Source: Oryzomonas sagensis (GTDB lineage Bacteria > Desulfobacterota > Desulfuromonadia > Geobacterales > Pseudopelobacteraceae). Taken from it: 64,000 bases of DNA. The stretch lies in assembly GCF_008802355.1 (NCBI RefSeq), contig NZ_VZRA01000001.1, positions 132,980 through 196,979 on the forward strand. Direction: 5' to 3'. The notes beneath the pieces were generated by a model. That model saw nothing but the letters and a program-made list of their open reading frames with translations. It did no database searches and was not told the origin of the DNA. A program made the position numbers and the translations under genes. Positions 8,707-18,450 of this stretch are shown piece by piece. Position 1 is the first letter of the stretch; every line of letters begins with the position of its first letter.

Positions 8707-10085
8707 TATCTTTTCTCCCCTGAGCATTCCGTTTTGAGTTTATCGGCCAGCCCGTCGAAAAACAGCTGGAAGGCCGCCTGGTTCTTGCTGGCGTTGCCGC
8801 CCATGGTGACGGTTCCGTGCTGGATTCGCACCCAGATGCGGCGGTGGGACAGGAAGAACGCGGCAAAGATGCCCACCACCATGAGCAGGCAGCCGAGCCA
8901 GACGATCCAGACCCCCGGGTCCTTGGCCACCTGCAGGCCGGTGTACATCCGCTTTTCCTCACCCTTGAAGTGGATGACCGGTCCCTTGCCGTGCTCCTTG
9001 GCATGGGCGACGTTCAACTCGGGGTGGTTGGCGTAGACCACCACCCGTTCCGAGGCTCCGCCGGGGGCATGGATCTCGATGTTGGCCGCCGGGCCGGAGA
9101 GGCCGGGGGAATAGGGGGCGATGTCGGGCGTGGTCTCGAGCACATGCATGCTGCTGCCGTCCGGCAGGGTTGCCGAACCGGTGGCGGGCACCGTTACCGG
9201 GACGGCGTTATTGCCGTCGAGATCGGTGACCAGAAAGCGGTATTCACCGGCATTGCCGTAGCTGGACTGGTAGAAGGTGATCCCCTTGTAGGTCAGCGGT
9301 TCGTTGACGATGACCGGAACATGTTCGTACCCCGGCACCGGTTTGCCATTCTCCAGGACCGTCAGAATGCTCTTGAATTCCTTGGGGGCGCCGCTGTCGT
9401 AAAAGGCGACGCTGAACTTCTCGCAGAGCACCGAAAAGCCGAGATCGATCTCCTTCTCCGAGCGGGTTATCGCCTTGGCAACGCTCTCCCCTTCCATGAT
9501 GTTGACGAAGCCCTTGTAGCCGAAGAGCGAGCCGATCATCGTGCCGATGAAGATGACGATGACGCTCAGATGGACGAAGTAGACCGAGAGACGGCACCAG
9601 GGGGTCTTCTGGGCAAACAGGTGACGGGCGCCGTCGTCTTCCGTCGCCACCGGCTCGGCGAACTCGGCCTTGAGAAAGGCCGTCACCTTTGCCTGGAGCG
9701 CCTCGGGCTCGCCGCCCGCCTTGAAGGAAACCACATTGGGCAGCGTTTTTTCCAGCCCGCTGCCCAGCACCGTCACCGGCTGGGTAATGGTCTTCCAGAT
9801 GTGGGGCAGGCGTTTGATGGAACAGGCGACCAAATTGACCGTCAGCAGGTAGAGCAGCAGGATGAACCACCAGGAATGGTACATGTCGAAGAAGCCCAGG
9901 GCCTGGTACAGCTTGAATTTGGCCGGAGAAATCTGTTGCAGGTATTCCTGGGGCGGCGTTCCCTGGGGGATGATCGTCCCGATGATCGAGGTGACCGCCA
10001 GGGTGATGAGCAGGAACATGGTAAGTTTCAGAGAGCAGAAGAAGTCCCACAGGGAGTTCAGAAAACTGCGTTGATCGGTTGTCAC
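8706..10085 (-). CDS. resB: System II cytochrome c biogenesis protein ResB
   Basis: A 459-residue membrane protein with the typical ResB plan: three N-terminal spans (FFCSLKLTMFLLITLAVTSIIGT, a second near WWFILLLYLL, a third at VYFVHLSVIVIFIGTMIGSLFG), a large periplasmic domain and a final span near the C-terminus (VWIVWLGCLLMVVGIFAAFFLSH). The GTG start at 10085 is supported by AAAGGAG 8 bases upstream; the frame extends further upstream without coding character. It forms the haem-delivery complex with CcsB, the next gene. Confidence 0.9.
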   Translation of the reverse strand: MTTDQRSFLNSLWDFFCSLKLTMFLLITLAVTSIIGTIIPQGTPPQEYLQQISPAKFKLYQALGFFDMYHSWWFILLLYLLTVNLVACSIKRLPHIWKTITQPVTVLGSGLEKTLPNVVSFKAGGEPEALQAKVTAFLKAEFAEPVATEDDGARHLFAQKTPWCRLSVYFVHLSVIVIFIGTMIGSLFGYKGFVNIMEGESVAKAITRSEKEIDLGFSVLCEKFSVAFYDSGAPKEFKSILTVLENGKPVPGYEHVPVIVNEPLTYKGITFYQSSYGNAGEYRFLVTDLDGNNAVPVTVPATGSATLPDGSSMHVLETTPDIAPYSPGLSGPAANIEIHAPGGASERVVVYANHPELNVAHAKEHGKGPVIHFKGEEKRMYTGLQVAKDPGVWIVWLGCLLMVVGIFAAFFLSHRRIWVRIQHGTVTMGGNASKNQAAFQLFFDGLADKLKTECSGEKR

Positions 10086-10224
10086 GTTGGCAGACTCCTT
10101 TGGTAGTGTGTCCCCCTGCCGCCGGACGCCGGGAGGCGCACGCAGCAACAGGGCAGTATGATGAAAGGCTTGTCGATGCAGGGGGATGCCGAACAGGGGC
10201 GCAGCATCCCGACGGATGGCCGGA

Positions 10225-10572
10225 TCAGGCGGTGCGGTTCTGCGGGGGCACGTAGATTGCGGGGTAGACCTGGGGCAACTCCCCGTGGACTTCAAGGCAG
10301 CGCTGGAACGTAACCATCGGTGTATAGGCGACCGTGACGCGCTGGCCGAAGGGGGCATGGCAGGGGCAACAGCAGGCGCTTTCGCAGCAATCCGCATGCT
10401 GCGTTCCCGAGCAGGGACACGAGCCGCAGGGGGCCTCGCCGCCGCTCTGTACGACCTGGGTTCCGGCATTGCAGGCCTCCGGGGCGGCGCAATGGGCAAA
10501 GGCCTTTACCGGCAGCAGCAGGTACAGGGCGATGACGATGATGGCGAATGGGTAATACACTGAATGGCGCAT
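10225..10572 (-). CDS. Small Cys-rich exported protein of unknown function
   Basis: A 115-residue protein with a clear signal peptide (IIVIALYLLLPVKAFA, cleavage likely after AFA). The mature part holds about 13 Cys residues within roughly 45 residues, among them CGSCPCSG, DCCESACCCPCH and others. The rest has no recognised domain. It diverges from the HMA-domain gene across a shared 279-base region, next to a metal-homeostasis cluster, so periplasmic soft-metal binding is a reasonable inference. The ribosome site (GAAGTGAA) is weak. It is not a known metallothionein that I can name. Confidence 0.6.
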   Translation of the reverse strand: MRHSVYYPFAIIVIALYLLLPVKAFAHCAAPEACNAGTQVVQSGGEAPCGSCPCSGTQHADCCESACCCPCHAPFGQRVTVAYTPMVTFQRCLEVHGELPQVYPAIYVPPQNRTA

Positions 10573-10658
10573 GGCTGGTTCACTTCGTATAGAATTCGGG
10601 CCGCCCTGTCAACGATTAATCGTCAGGCCCATCCTGCCGCCTGTTTCGGCAGATCCCC

Positions 10659-10704
10659 GTGTGGGGAATATTCCACACACGCCTGGCGGATATTCTCCAC
10701 ACGC
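10659..10704 (+). promoter_or_regulatory. Tandem candidate enhancer sites upstream of the HMA gene
   Basis: GTGTGGGGAATATTCCACAC at 10659-10678 and a second copy of the half-site (GGCGGATATTCTCCACACGC, 10685-10704) lie 70-115 bases ahead of a sigma54-like promoter. Related sequences occur upstream of cusC. They are proposed binding sites of the NtrC-type regulator at 17083-18447. Confidence 0.45.
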
Positions 10705-10774
10705 AAAATACATTCCAGCGCGGACAGGCCGAATATATAAACGATATTACAGCCAGTTACGCAACACAACCACG

Positions 10775-10791
10775 CTGGCATGCTCCTTGAA
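10775..10791 (+). promoter_or_regulatory. Sigma54-like promoter of the HMA-DUF2318-ABC operon
   Basis: CTGGCAT-N5-TTGAA matches the -24/-12 layout (consensus TGGCAC-N5-TTGCW) with the -12 GC changed to GA. The start codon at 10852 lies about 50 bases downstream of the predicted start site. The cusC promoter has the same deviation. Confidence 0.45.
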
Positions 10792-10851
10792 GACAGGAAA
10801 ACAACGTGGATCGGCCGGTGAAATGACCGTGCCTGACCGAATGGGGCGACT

Positions 10852-11274
10852 ATGAAAAACAGAATCATCAATACGGCATTGGTCGTGACGGCGATCGTGT
10901 TCCTTGCCCTCCTGGCGGTGCACGTCAGGGCCGGGGCGACCGCCGACTCGGTGGCGGTCCTGAAGACGACCGGCATGACCTGCGGAAGCTGCGCCGACAG
11001 GATAACGAAGACGCTGCGGAGTACCAAAGGCGTCGCCACGGCCGAGGTGGACCTGGAGGGTGGTTGGGTCATCGTCGGCTACGACACCAAGACGATCAAA
11101 CCGGAGGTATTGGCGGAGAACGTCAAAAAGGCCGGATTCGCAAGCACGGTCGAGGAGGTCGTGACGCCGGAGCAGTACCGGCGGATCACCGGCAAGGACG
11201 TGGGCGCGAGCGGTGCCGGCAGGCAAGGGTGTTGCGGGAACAGAGGCTGCGGGGCAGGAACTACAACCAAGTAG
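10852..11274 (+). CDS. Exported heavy-metal-associated (HMA) domain protein, MerP-like
   Basis: A 140-residue protein with an N-terminal signal or anchor segment (ALVVTAIVFLALLAVHVRA). An HMA domain follows (residues about 35-100) with the metal site GMTCGSC. The tail is Cys-rich (GRQGCCGNRGCGAG). HMA domains bind Cu+, Zn2+ or Hg2+ through the CxxC pair. It heads an operon with a DUF2318 protein and an ABC transporter, so it probably acts as a periplasmic metal chaperone for that system. The metal is not set by the sequence; nearby cusCBA favours copper. Confidence 0.85.
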   Translation: MKNRIINTALVVTAIVFLALLAVHVRAGATADSVAVLKTTGMTCGSCADRITKTLRSTKGVATAEVDLEGGWVIVGYDTKTIKPEVLAENVKKAGFASTVEEVVTPEQYRRITGKDVGASGAGRQGCCGNRGCGAGTTTK

Positions 11275-11286
11275 GGGGAGCAGGGT

Positions 11287-11751
11287 ATGCACATGAATTA
11301 CACCAAGAAACTGGTTTGGGCAGGGGTCGTCATCGGGGCGCTGTTGATCGGCGCAGCAGGGGTGTTTGCCTTTTCCCTGGGCAAGTACGAAAAGATCAAG
11401 GCCAACAACGGCACGGTTGCCATCCCGGTTTCCCGCTTGAGCGGCGACAAGGCCCGTTTCTACCGTTTCGACGACGGGGGCAAGAGCATCGCCTTCTTTG
11501 TCGTCAAGGCGCCGGACGGCAGCTACCGCACCGCCTTTGACGCCTGTGACGTCTGTTACCGGGACAAGAAGGGGTACGAGCAGCAGGGGAACCAGATGCT
11601 CTGCAAGAACTGCAATAAGAAATTCGCCATCGACCGTATCGGTCCCAACTCGGGCGGAGGCTGCAACCCCTCCTTTCTCCCCCACCAGGTGAGCGGGGGC
11701 GCCATCACCATCAAGGCGGCCGATCTCAAGGCAGGCGCGCGGTTCTTTTAG
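11287..11751 (+). CDS. DUF2318-domain membrane-anchored protein
   Basis: A 154-residue protein with an N-terminal membrane segment (VWAGVVIGALLIGAAGVFAF) and an extracytoplasmic DUF2318 domain. The two CxxC pairs (CDVCYRDKKGY and CKNCNKKF) and the IGPNSGGGCNP tail are typical of the family. In Campylobacter a DUF2318 gene is part of the p19/FTR1 iron-uptake cluster together with FtsX-like permeases and an ATPase. The same three components occur here, without p19 or FTR1. It probably handles a metal or electrons for the adjoining ABC transporter. The ribosome site GGGGGAGCAGGG precedes the ATG. Confidence 0.83.
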   Translation: MHMNYTKKLVWAGVVIGALLIGAAGVFAFSLGKYEKIKANNGTVAIPVSRLSGDKARFYRFDDGGKSIAFFVVKAPDGSYRTAFDACDVCYRDKKGYEQQGNQMLCKNCNKKFAIDRIGPNSGGGCNPSFLPHQVSGGAITIKAADLKAGARFF

Positions 11752-12912
11752 ATGAGACTCCACACCATCGCCATAAACAATCTCAAGCGCCGCAAGGCCA
11801 AGATGGCCTTCCTGACCATCGGTCTGATGGTGGGGATCGGGACCATCGTCACCCTGATCACCCTCACCACGTCCATGTCCCGGGATATCGGACGCAAGAT
11901 GGACGAGTTCGGGGCCAACATCCTGGTGACCCCCCAGAGCAACGGCCTGGCCATGAACTACGGCGGCATCAGCCTGGGGGGCGTGACCTTCGACCAGCGG
12001 GAGATCCGTGAAGCCGACCTGGCCCGCATCGCGACCATCGCCAACCGCCGCAACATCTCGGCCGTGAGCCCCAAGGTGCTGGGGAGCGTCCCCATCGGCG
12101 GACACGACGTCCTCCTGGTGGGGGTCAATTTCGCCAGCGAATTGAAGATGAAACAGTGGTGGCGGATCTTCGGCGATGCCCCCAAAGGGGACAACGAACT
12201 GCTGCTGGGGAGCGACGCCTCCAAGGTGCTCAATGCGGCGAGCGGGGACACGCTCCGAATCAAGGGAGAGGCGTTCAAGGTTGTCGGGGTGCTGGACCAG
12301 ACCGGCTCCCAGGACGACGCGCTGGTCTTTGCGCCGCTCAGAAAGGCCCAGAAGCTGCTCGGCAAAGAAGGCAGGATCACCCTGGCCGAGGTGGCGGCCC
12401 TCTGTTCCGGCTGCCCCATCGGCGACATGGTCGTCCAGATTGCCGAAAAACTGCCCGACGCCAAGGTATCGGCCATCCAGCAGGTGGTGGAGGGACGCCT
12501 CAAGGCCCTGAACCAGTTCAAGCGTTTCTCCTACGCCATGGCCGGTGTTGTGGTGTTCATCGGCTCCCTGATCGTCTTCGTCACCATGATGGGGAGCGTC
12601 AACGAACGCACCACCGAGATCGGCGTCTTCCGCGCCATCGGTTTCAGGAAGAGCCACATCATGCGGATCATCTTGCTGGAGGCGGCCCTGGTCAGCCTGC
12701 TGGCCGGCCTTCTGGGGTACGGCGTCGGCATGGCGGGCGCCCGGCTGGCGCTCCCTTTCATGGCGGAGGCCAAGGACGCCAAGCTGCTCTGGGATGCCTG
12801 GGTGGCGGGCGGTTCCATCGCCCTGGCCCTGCTGCTGGGGCTTTTGGCCAGCCTGTATCCGGCGCTGCATGCCAGCAGGATGGACCCGACGGAAGCGCTA
12901 CGTGCATTATGA
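11752..12912 (+). CDS. ABC transporter permease, FtsX/MacB type
   Basis: A 386-residue protein with one N-terminal span (MAFLTIGLMVGIGTIVTLITL), a large periplasmic domain and three C-terminal spans of the FtsX fold (AMAGVVVFIGSLIVFVTMMG, ILLEAALVSLLAGLLGYGVG, GSIALALLLGLLASLYPAL). The motif RTTEIGVFRAIGF lies in the conserved cytoplasmic loop. Such permeases drive periplasmic conformational work rather than classical import. The ATG follows the preceding stop directly, so translation is coupled. The partner ATPase starts 168 bases downstream, beyond a repeat element. Confidence 0.87.
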   Translation: MRLHTIAINNLKRRKAKMAFLTIGLMVGIGTIVTLITLTTSMSRDIGRKMDEFGANILVTPQSNGLAMNYGGISLGGVTFDQREIREADLARIATIANRRNISAVSPKVLGSVPIGGHDVLLVGVNFASELKMKQWWRIFGDAPKGDNELLLGSDASKVLNAASGDTLRIKGEAFKVVGVLDQTGSQDDALVFAPLRKAQKLLGKEGRITLAEVAALCSGCPIGDMVVQIAEKLPDAKVSAIQQVVEGRLKALNQFKRFSYAMAGVVVFIGSLIVFVTMMGSVNERTTEIGVFRAIGFRKSHIMRIILLEAALVSLLAGLLGYGVGMAGARLALPFMAEAKDAKLLWDAWVAGGSIALALLLGLLASLYPALHASRMDPTEALRAL

Positions 12913-12929
12913 GGCGGCCACTTTTCCGC

Positions 12930-13060
12930 AATCTCGGCGTCAGGCTTCGAGCCTCCTTGTGCGGCGTAGCGCTGCTACGCCTCCGCGCAATCCCTCGACA
13001 GCCTTGATCTTGCACAAAATCCACGTTTTTTACGGTGGTCTGCCATAAACAAAAAACCGT
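12930..13060 (+). repeat. Intergenic hairpin repeat with GGCGTAGC palindrome
   Basis: The core GGCGTAGCGCTGCTACGCC (12963-12981, arms of 8 bp around GCT) recurs at 52397-52415. Flanking text also resembles it (a TCAGGC-TTCG segment before, CTCC after). It separates the permease from its ATPase without changing frame or strand. Confidence 0.65.
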
Positions 13061-13080
13061 TTTTCAAGAGAGTCCCAATA

Positions 13081-13746
13081 ATGTCACTCATTGAAATCAG
13101 CAACCTGACCAAGCACTACACCAGCGGCGGCGAGACGGTCGAAGCGCTCCGCGGCGTGGACATCGCCATCGAGGCCGGAGAATTCATCACCGTCATGGGC
13201 CAGTCCGGCTCCGGCAAGAGCACCCTCCTCTCGGTGCTGGGGGGTATGAACCACCCCACATCGGGGGAGGTGGAGATGACCGGGGTCAAACTCTACCAGC
13301 TTCCCGGCGAAAAACTGGCCGATTTCCGGGCTCAGAACCTGGGGTTCGTCTTCCAGTCCTTTCACCTGATCCCCTACCTGACGGCGCTGGAAAACGTCAT
13401 GCTCCCCTTGGCCATCGTCAAGGCGAAGAACGCCCAAAAACAGGCCGCCGCCCGCCAGGCCCTGGAACGGGTCGGCCTGGGGGCCAAGGCCGGGCGGCTC
13501 CCCAACCAACTCTCGGGGGGTGAGCAGGAACGGGTCGCCATCGCCCGGGCCATCGTCAACACGCCCCACATTCTCTTGGCCGACGAGCCGACCGGCAACC
13601 TGGACTCCCGCACCAGCGACGAGGTCATGGCCCTGTTCCGGGAACTGAACGCCGCCGGCCAGACCATCGTCATGGTCACCCACAACCCGGACAACGGCAG
13701 ACACAGCGATCGGACCATCACCTTGAAGGATGGACGGGTAGTATAA
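13081..13746 (+). CDS. ABC transporter ATPase, MacB/LolD type
   Basis: A 221-residue ATPase with all the motifs in order: Walker A GQSGSGKST (about residue 40), Q-loop FVFQSFHLIPYLT, signature LSGGEQERVAIARA, Walker B ILLADEPTGNLDSRT and switch His in VTHNPD. The signature reads GGEQ rather than GGQQ, as in many LolD/MacB members. It energises the permease at 11752. Sequence context ties it to the HMA and DUF2318 proteins. A typical ribosome site is weak (AGAGAG). Confidence 0.9.
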   Translation: MSLIEISNLTKHYTSGGETVEALRGVDIAIEAGEFITVMGQSGSGKSTLLSVLGGMNHPTSGEVEMTGVKLYQLPGEKLADFRAQNLGFVFQSFHLIPYLTALENVMLPLAIVKAKNAQKQAAARQALERVGLGAKAGRLPNQLSGGEQERVAIARAIVNTPHILLADEPTGNLDSRTSDEVMALFRELNAAGQTIVMVTHNPDNGRHSDRTITLKDGRVV

Positions 13747-13811
13747 CTTACGAGCCCGAGAGAAACTGATTTGGGTTTAACTTTCCGCGAGGTTGCGCTA
13801 TATAGGTACCC

Positions 13812-14900
13812 ATGAAATCAACCATCCTGCGCACCGTACTTCTGGCCTTTTCCATCCTCGGCATCAGCCTGCTCCACTACCTGACACCGCTGAACCTCCA
13901 CTACCTGCACGACATCTTCCAGCGGTTCTACTACCTGCCGATCATCCTGGCGGCCCTCTGGTTCGGCTTCCGCGGCGGGCTGCTCTGCTCCCTGACGGTC
14001 AGCGTGGTGTACGCCCCCCACATCCTCTTCCAATGGGGGGGCGGCCTGGCCCTGGAGATGGAGAAGTACCTGGAGATCGTCATGTACAACGTGGTGGGGG
14101 GCGTCACGGGACTCCTGGCGCAGCGGGAACGCGCCCGCAGCCAGGAGCTCCAGCGGACCGCCCAGGGGTTGGAGGAGTCCTACAACAAGCTGCAAACCCA
14201 GTCGGAACGGATCATGACCATCGAGGAGCAGTTGCGGCGGGCGGAACGGCTCTCCACCCTAGGGGAAATGGCGGCGGTGCTGGCCCACGAGATCAGGAAC
14301 CCCTTAGGCTCCATCCGCGGCACGGCCGAGATCCTGCGGGACGACTACCAGCCCGGCGACCCCAAGCACGAGTTCATCGAGATTCAGATCAAGGAGACCG
14401 AACGGCTCAACCGGGTGGTGGAGGAGTTCCTGCGCCTGGCCCGGCCCCAACCGTCGGCGATGGCACGTTGTTCCCTGCGGGAAGAGTTGGAGACCATCGT
14501 CACCCTCACCGCCAACGACGCCAAGGCCCGCAAAATCAGGCTCGCGCTGGAGCCGCCCGCTGGCGATCACGTTGTGAACGCCGACGGCGAAAAGCTGCGC
14601 CAGGCATTTTTGAATATCGTCATCAACGCCCTCCAGGCTACGCCGGAAGGGGGCACCGTGACCATCGCCACCCGGCAGGCCGATGGCTTCCACCAGATCC
14701 GTTTCAGCGATACCGGCCCCGGCATCGACGCGGATACCCTTGCCCGGATCTTCGAACCGTTCTTCACCACCAAGCCGGACGGCACCGGCCTGGGGCTGGC
14801 CATCACGAAGAAGATCATCGAGGCCCATGGCGGCATGCTTGAGATGGAGAGCGAGGTTGGCAAAGGCACGATGGTTGTTGTCAGGCTGCCAGTAATATAG
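13812..14900 (+). CDS. Membrane sensor histidine kinase, partner of the NtrC-type regulator
   Basis: A 362-residue kinase. Residues 1-100 hold four or five hydrophobic segments and no large periplasmic domain. A coiled-coil linker (about 105-145) follows, then HisKA with the phospho-His in AVLAHEIRNPLGSIRG, and an HATPase domain with N-box NIVINAL, G1 DTGPGID, and GTGLGLAITKKI. The short sensor suggests detection within or near the membrane. Its natural partner, the NtrC-type regulator at 17083, is separated from it by two foreign genes. Position between a metal ABC operon and cusCBA suggests metal sensing. Confidence 0.9.
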   Translation: MKSTILRTVLLAFSILGISLLHYLTPLNLHYLHDIFQRFYYLPIILAALWFGFRGGLLCSLTVSVVYAPHILFQWGGGLALEMEKYLEIVMYNVVGGVTGLLAQRERARSQELQRTAQGLEESYNKLQTQSERIMTIEEQLRRAERLSTLGEMAAVLAHEIRNPLGSIRGTAEILRDDYQPGDPKHEFIEIQIKETERLNRVVEEFLRLARPQPSAMARCSLREELETIVTLTANDAKARKIRLALEPPAGDHVVNADGEKLRQAFLNIVINALQATPEGGTVTIATRQADGFHQIRFSDTGPGIDADTLARIFEPFFTTKPDGTGLGLAITKKIIEAHGGMLEMESEVGKGTMVVVRLPVI

Positions 14901-15037
14901 GAATTACTTGCTCTCGCTACAAAGGGCCTGTCTGGTAACGTGGGCAAAGGTATGAAGTGCTGAATGTTCTCTTGGAAAAGCCGGATTGCATAGTCGTTGA
15001 AGAAGCACGATCAAGGCACCGCCATGCGAGGTCGATC

Positions 15038-15886
15038 ATGAGCAATAAGCCTGCAATTTTTGAAGATTACAAAATTCGCAGAATCTACGACGAACAGACA
15101 GAGACTTGGTTTTTCTCCGTAGTGGATATTATCCAGGCACTACTGCAACAGCCTGATTTCCAGGCGGCCAGGAATTACTGGAAAGTGTTGAAAAATCGTC
15201 TGAACAAAGAAGGAAGTGAAACGGTTACAAAATGTAACCAGTTGAAAATGCCTGCCGAAGACGGGAAGATGCGGCTAACCGACGCTGCCAGCCCGGAAAC
15301 GCTTCTGCGCCTGATCCAGTCCGTCCCCAGCCCCAAGGCAGAGCCGATCAAGATGTGGTTGGCCAGGGTCGGTTACGAGCGTATGCAGGATATGGTCGAC
15401 CCCTCACGTTCGCTTGACCGGGCCAGGGAGTACTGGCAACAACATGGCAGAAGTGAAAAATGGATTCAGCAGCGGATGATGGGACAGGAAACCCGCAACA
15501 AGCTGACTGACTATTGGAAAGAGCATGACATCAGGAAAGAATCCGAGTTTGCCATCCTGACCAACATCATTCATCAGGAATGGTCGGGATTGACTGTGCA
15601 GGCGCACAAGAAGGCAAAAGGACTGAATACCCAGAATCTGCGTGACCATATGAGCGAGGCAGAGTTGATCTTTACCGCCCTGGCGGAACTCTCCACCCGC
15701 CAGATTGCCGAAGTGACCGAGGCCACCGGCATGGAGGAAAATAAGATTGCCAGCAAGAAAGGCGGAGGCATCGCCAAAAAGGCGCGTTTGGAGCTGGAAC
15801 AAAAAACCGGTAGGCGTGTTGTGACCGGGGAGAACTATCTGCCCCCGGAGGCTATTGTTATTGCTGGTAAAACTAAGAAAGAATGA
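15038..15886 (+). CDS. BRO-N-like antirepressor-type protein
   Basis: A 282-residue protein. The start at 15038 has GAGGT 5 bases upstream. Residues 10-110 resemble the BRO N-terminal domain of phage antirepressors (TWFFSVVDIIQALLQ, then NRLNKEGSETV, LTDAASPETLLRLIQSVPS). The C-terminal half is basic and helical (MEENKIASKKGGGIAKKARLELEQKTGRRVVT). It is common in Geobacter-type accessory regions; a DNA-binding or phage-related role is inferred. With the next gene it forms an insert of lower GC between a kinase and its response regulator. Confidence 0.7.
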   Translation: MSNKPAIFEDYKIRRIYDEQTETWFFSVVDIIQALLQQPDFQAARNYWKVLKNRLNKEGSETVTKCNQLKMPAEDGKMRLTDAASPETLLRLIQSVPSPKAEPIKMWLARVGYERMQDMVDPSRSLDRAREYWQQHGRSEKWIQQRMMGQETRNKLTDYWKEHDIRKESEFAILTNIIHQEWSGLTVQAHKKAKGLNTQNLRDHMSEAELIFTALAELSTRQIAEVTEATGMEENKIASKKGGGIAKKARLELEQKTGRRVVTGENYLPPEAIVIAGKTKKE

Positions 15887-15953
15887 TAGTCTCGATACAT
15901 TACCAGACATACTGAAGAGTCAAAGTGGTAATGAAAAACACGAGGAAATTACA

Positions 15954-17048
15954 ATGGATAGACGGTATCAAGTTTTTCTCAGTTCAACCTATGAAGATCT
16001 TAAAGAGGAACGGCTTGAAGTTATGAAAGCTCGCCTTGAGTTGGATTGCTTTCCCTGTGGAATGGAGTACTTTCCTGCGGCAAACGAGGATCAGTGGGCA
16101 TACATCAGAGATTTGATCGATCAGTGTGATTACTACATAGTAGTGATAGGCGGCCGCTATGGGTCAACAGATTCGTCCGGGATTAGTTTCACGCAAAAAG
16201 AGTATGAATATGCCGTTTCCCTTGGGGTTCCGGTCATCGCGTTTGTTCACTCCGCCCCCGACACCATTGCGACAGGCAAAACTGATAAGAATGCCTTGGC
16301 AAAGGCAAAGCTTGATGAATTCAAAACCCTTGTCCAGACACAATTATGTAAGGGTTGGTCGAACGCTCACGAACTCGGAGCTGTCGTTAGCAGAAGCTTG
16401 ACACAACTCATTAAAAGAACCCCTCGACCTGGTTGGGTGAGAGCTGACAGCCTTGCGAGTGCTGAAGCTTCACAAGAAATATTACGCCTCAGGCATTTGG
16501 TTGATCAGCAGCAGGAAAAAATTGATCATCTCAAGTTGAAATCACCTGAAGGTGCTGAAGGCTTGGCACAGGGTGCCGAACTGTTTGAGCTTGAATTCAA
16601 CATCACGCTTTCTGCTAGGGCACGATCCTACAACGACCCGGATCGGTACATAAAAAAGCAGGCTTCTGCATGCCATAGCTGGGATAGTATCTATGCTGCC
16701 TTCGCGCCATATTTGCTGGTAGAGAACAGGGAAAATACTATAAAAACAGGAATTGGGAGAATGCTTCGCGACGCTCACCAACATGAGATTCTAAAAAGCC
16801 AAAAAGAATATGATTTAGGCTCCTTAGCCATTACAGAAAAGTCCTTACAAACCATTATCGTTCAGTTCAGCGCGCTCGGCTATATAGAATTGAGTACTTC
16901 TCAAGAAGAGCGAAAGGTAGTCCGAATGGCCAAACTTACGCCTCTTGGGCACAAATATCTTTTAACAGTGACAGCTATAAAGACCAATACTGACGTAAGG
17001 AAAATATCGTCAACCAAGACATCAAGCCAACCTGCTAAGCATGCCTGA
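15954..17048 (+). CDS. DUF4062 (TIR-like) domain protein, probable defence effector
   Basis: A 364-residue protein starting at 15954 (GAGGAAA site). Residues 1-110 match DUF4062: RRYQVFLSSTYEDLKEERLEV, then YYIVVIGGRYGSTDSSGISFTQKEYEYA, a fold related to TIR and nucleoside deoxyribosyltransferases. A short coiled coil follows (about 165-190). The C-terminal 130 residues look like a winged-helix region (LTPLGHKYLL). DUF4062 domains are frequent in NLR-like and other phage-defence proteins. Codon use and GC are lower than in the flanking kinase and regulator. The function is inferred; the target is unknown. Confidence 0.75.
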   Translation: MDRRYQVFLSSTYEDLKEERLEVMKARLELDCFPCGMEYFPAANEDQWAYIRDLIDQCDYYIVVIGGRYGSTDSSGISFTQKEYEYAVSLGVPVIAFVHSAPDTIATGKTDKNALAKAKLDEFKTLVQTQLCKGWSNAHELGAVVSRSLTQLIKRTPRPGWVRADSLASAEASQEILRLRHLVDQQQEKIDHLKLKSPEGAEGLAQGAELFELEFNITLSARARSYNDPDRYIKKQASACHSWDSIYAAFAPYLLVENRENTIKTGIGRMLRDAHQHEILKSQKEYDLGSLAITEKSLQTIIVQFSALGYIELSTSQEERKVVRMAKLTPLGHKYLLTVTAIKTNTDVRKISSTKTSSQPAKHA

Positions 17049-17082
17049 TGCTAGACGTTACGCAAATTTCAATAGGACTACC

Positions 17083-18447
<1,365 letters not shown>

Positions 18448-18450
18448 ACA

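Noticed and set aside
10747-12870. 707-codon minus-strand ORF opposite the HMA, DUF2318 and permease genes
   Set aside because: Gln/His/Asp/Gly-rich shadow without domains; the three plus-strand genes each have clear motifs and ribosome sites.
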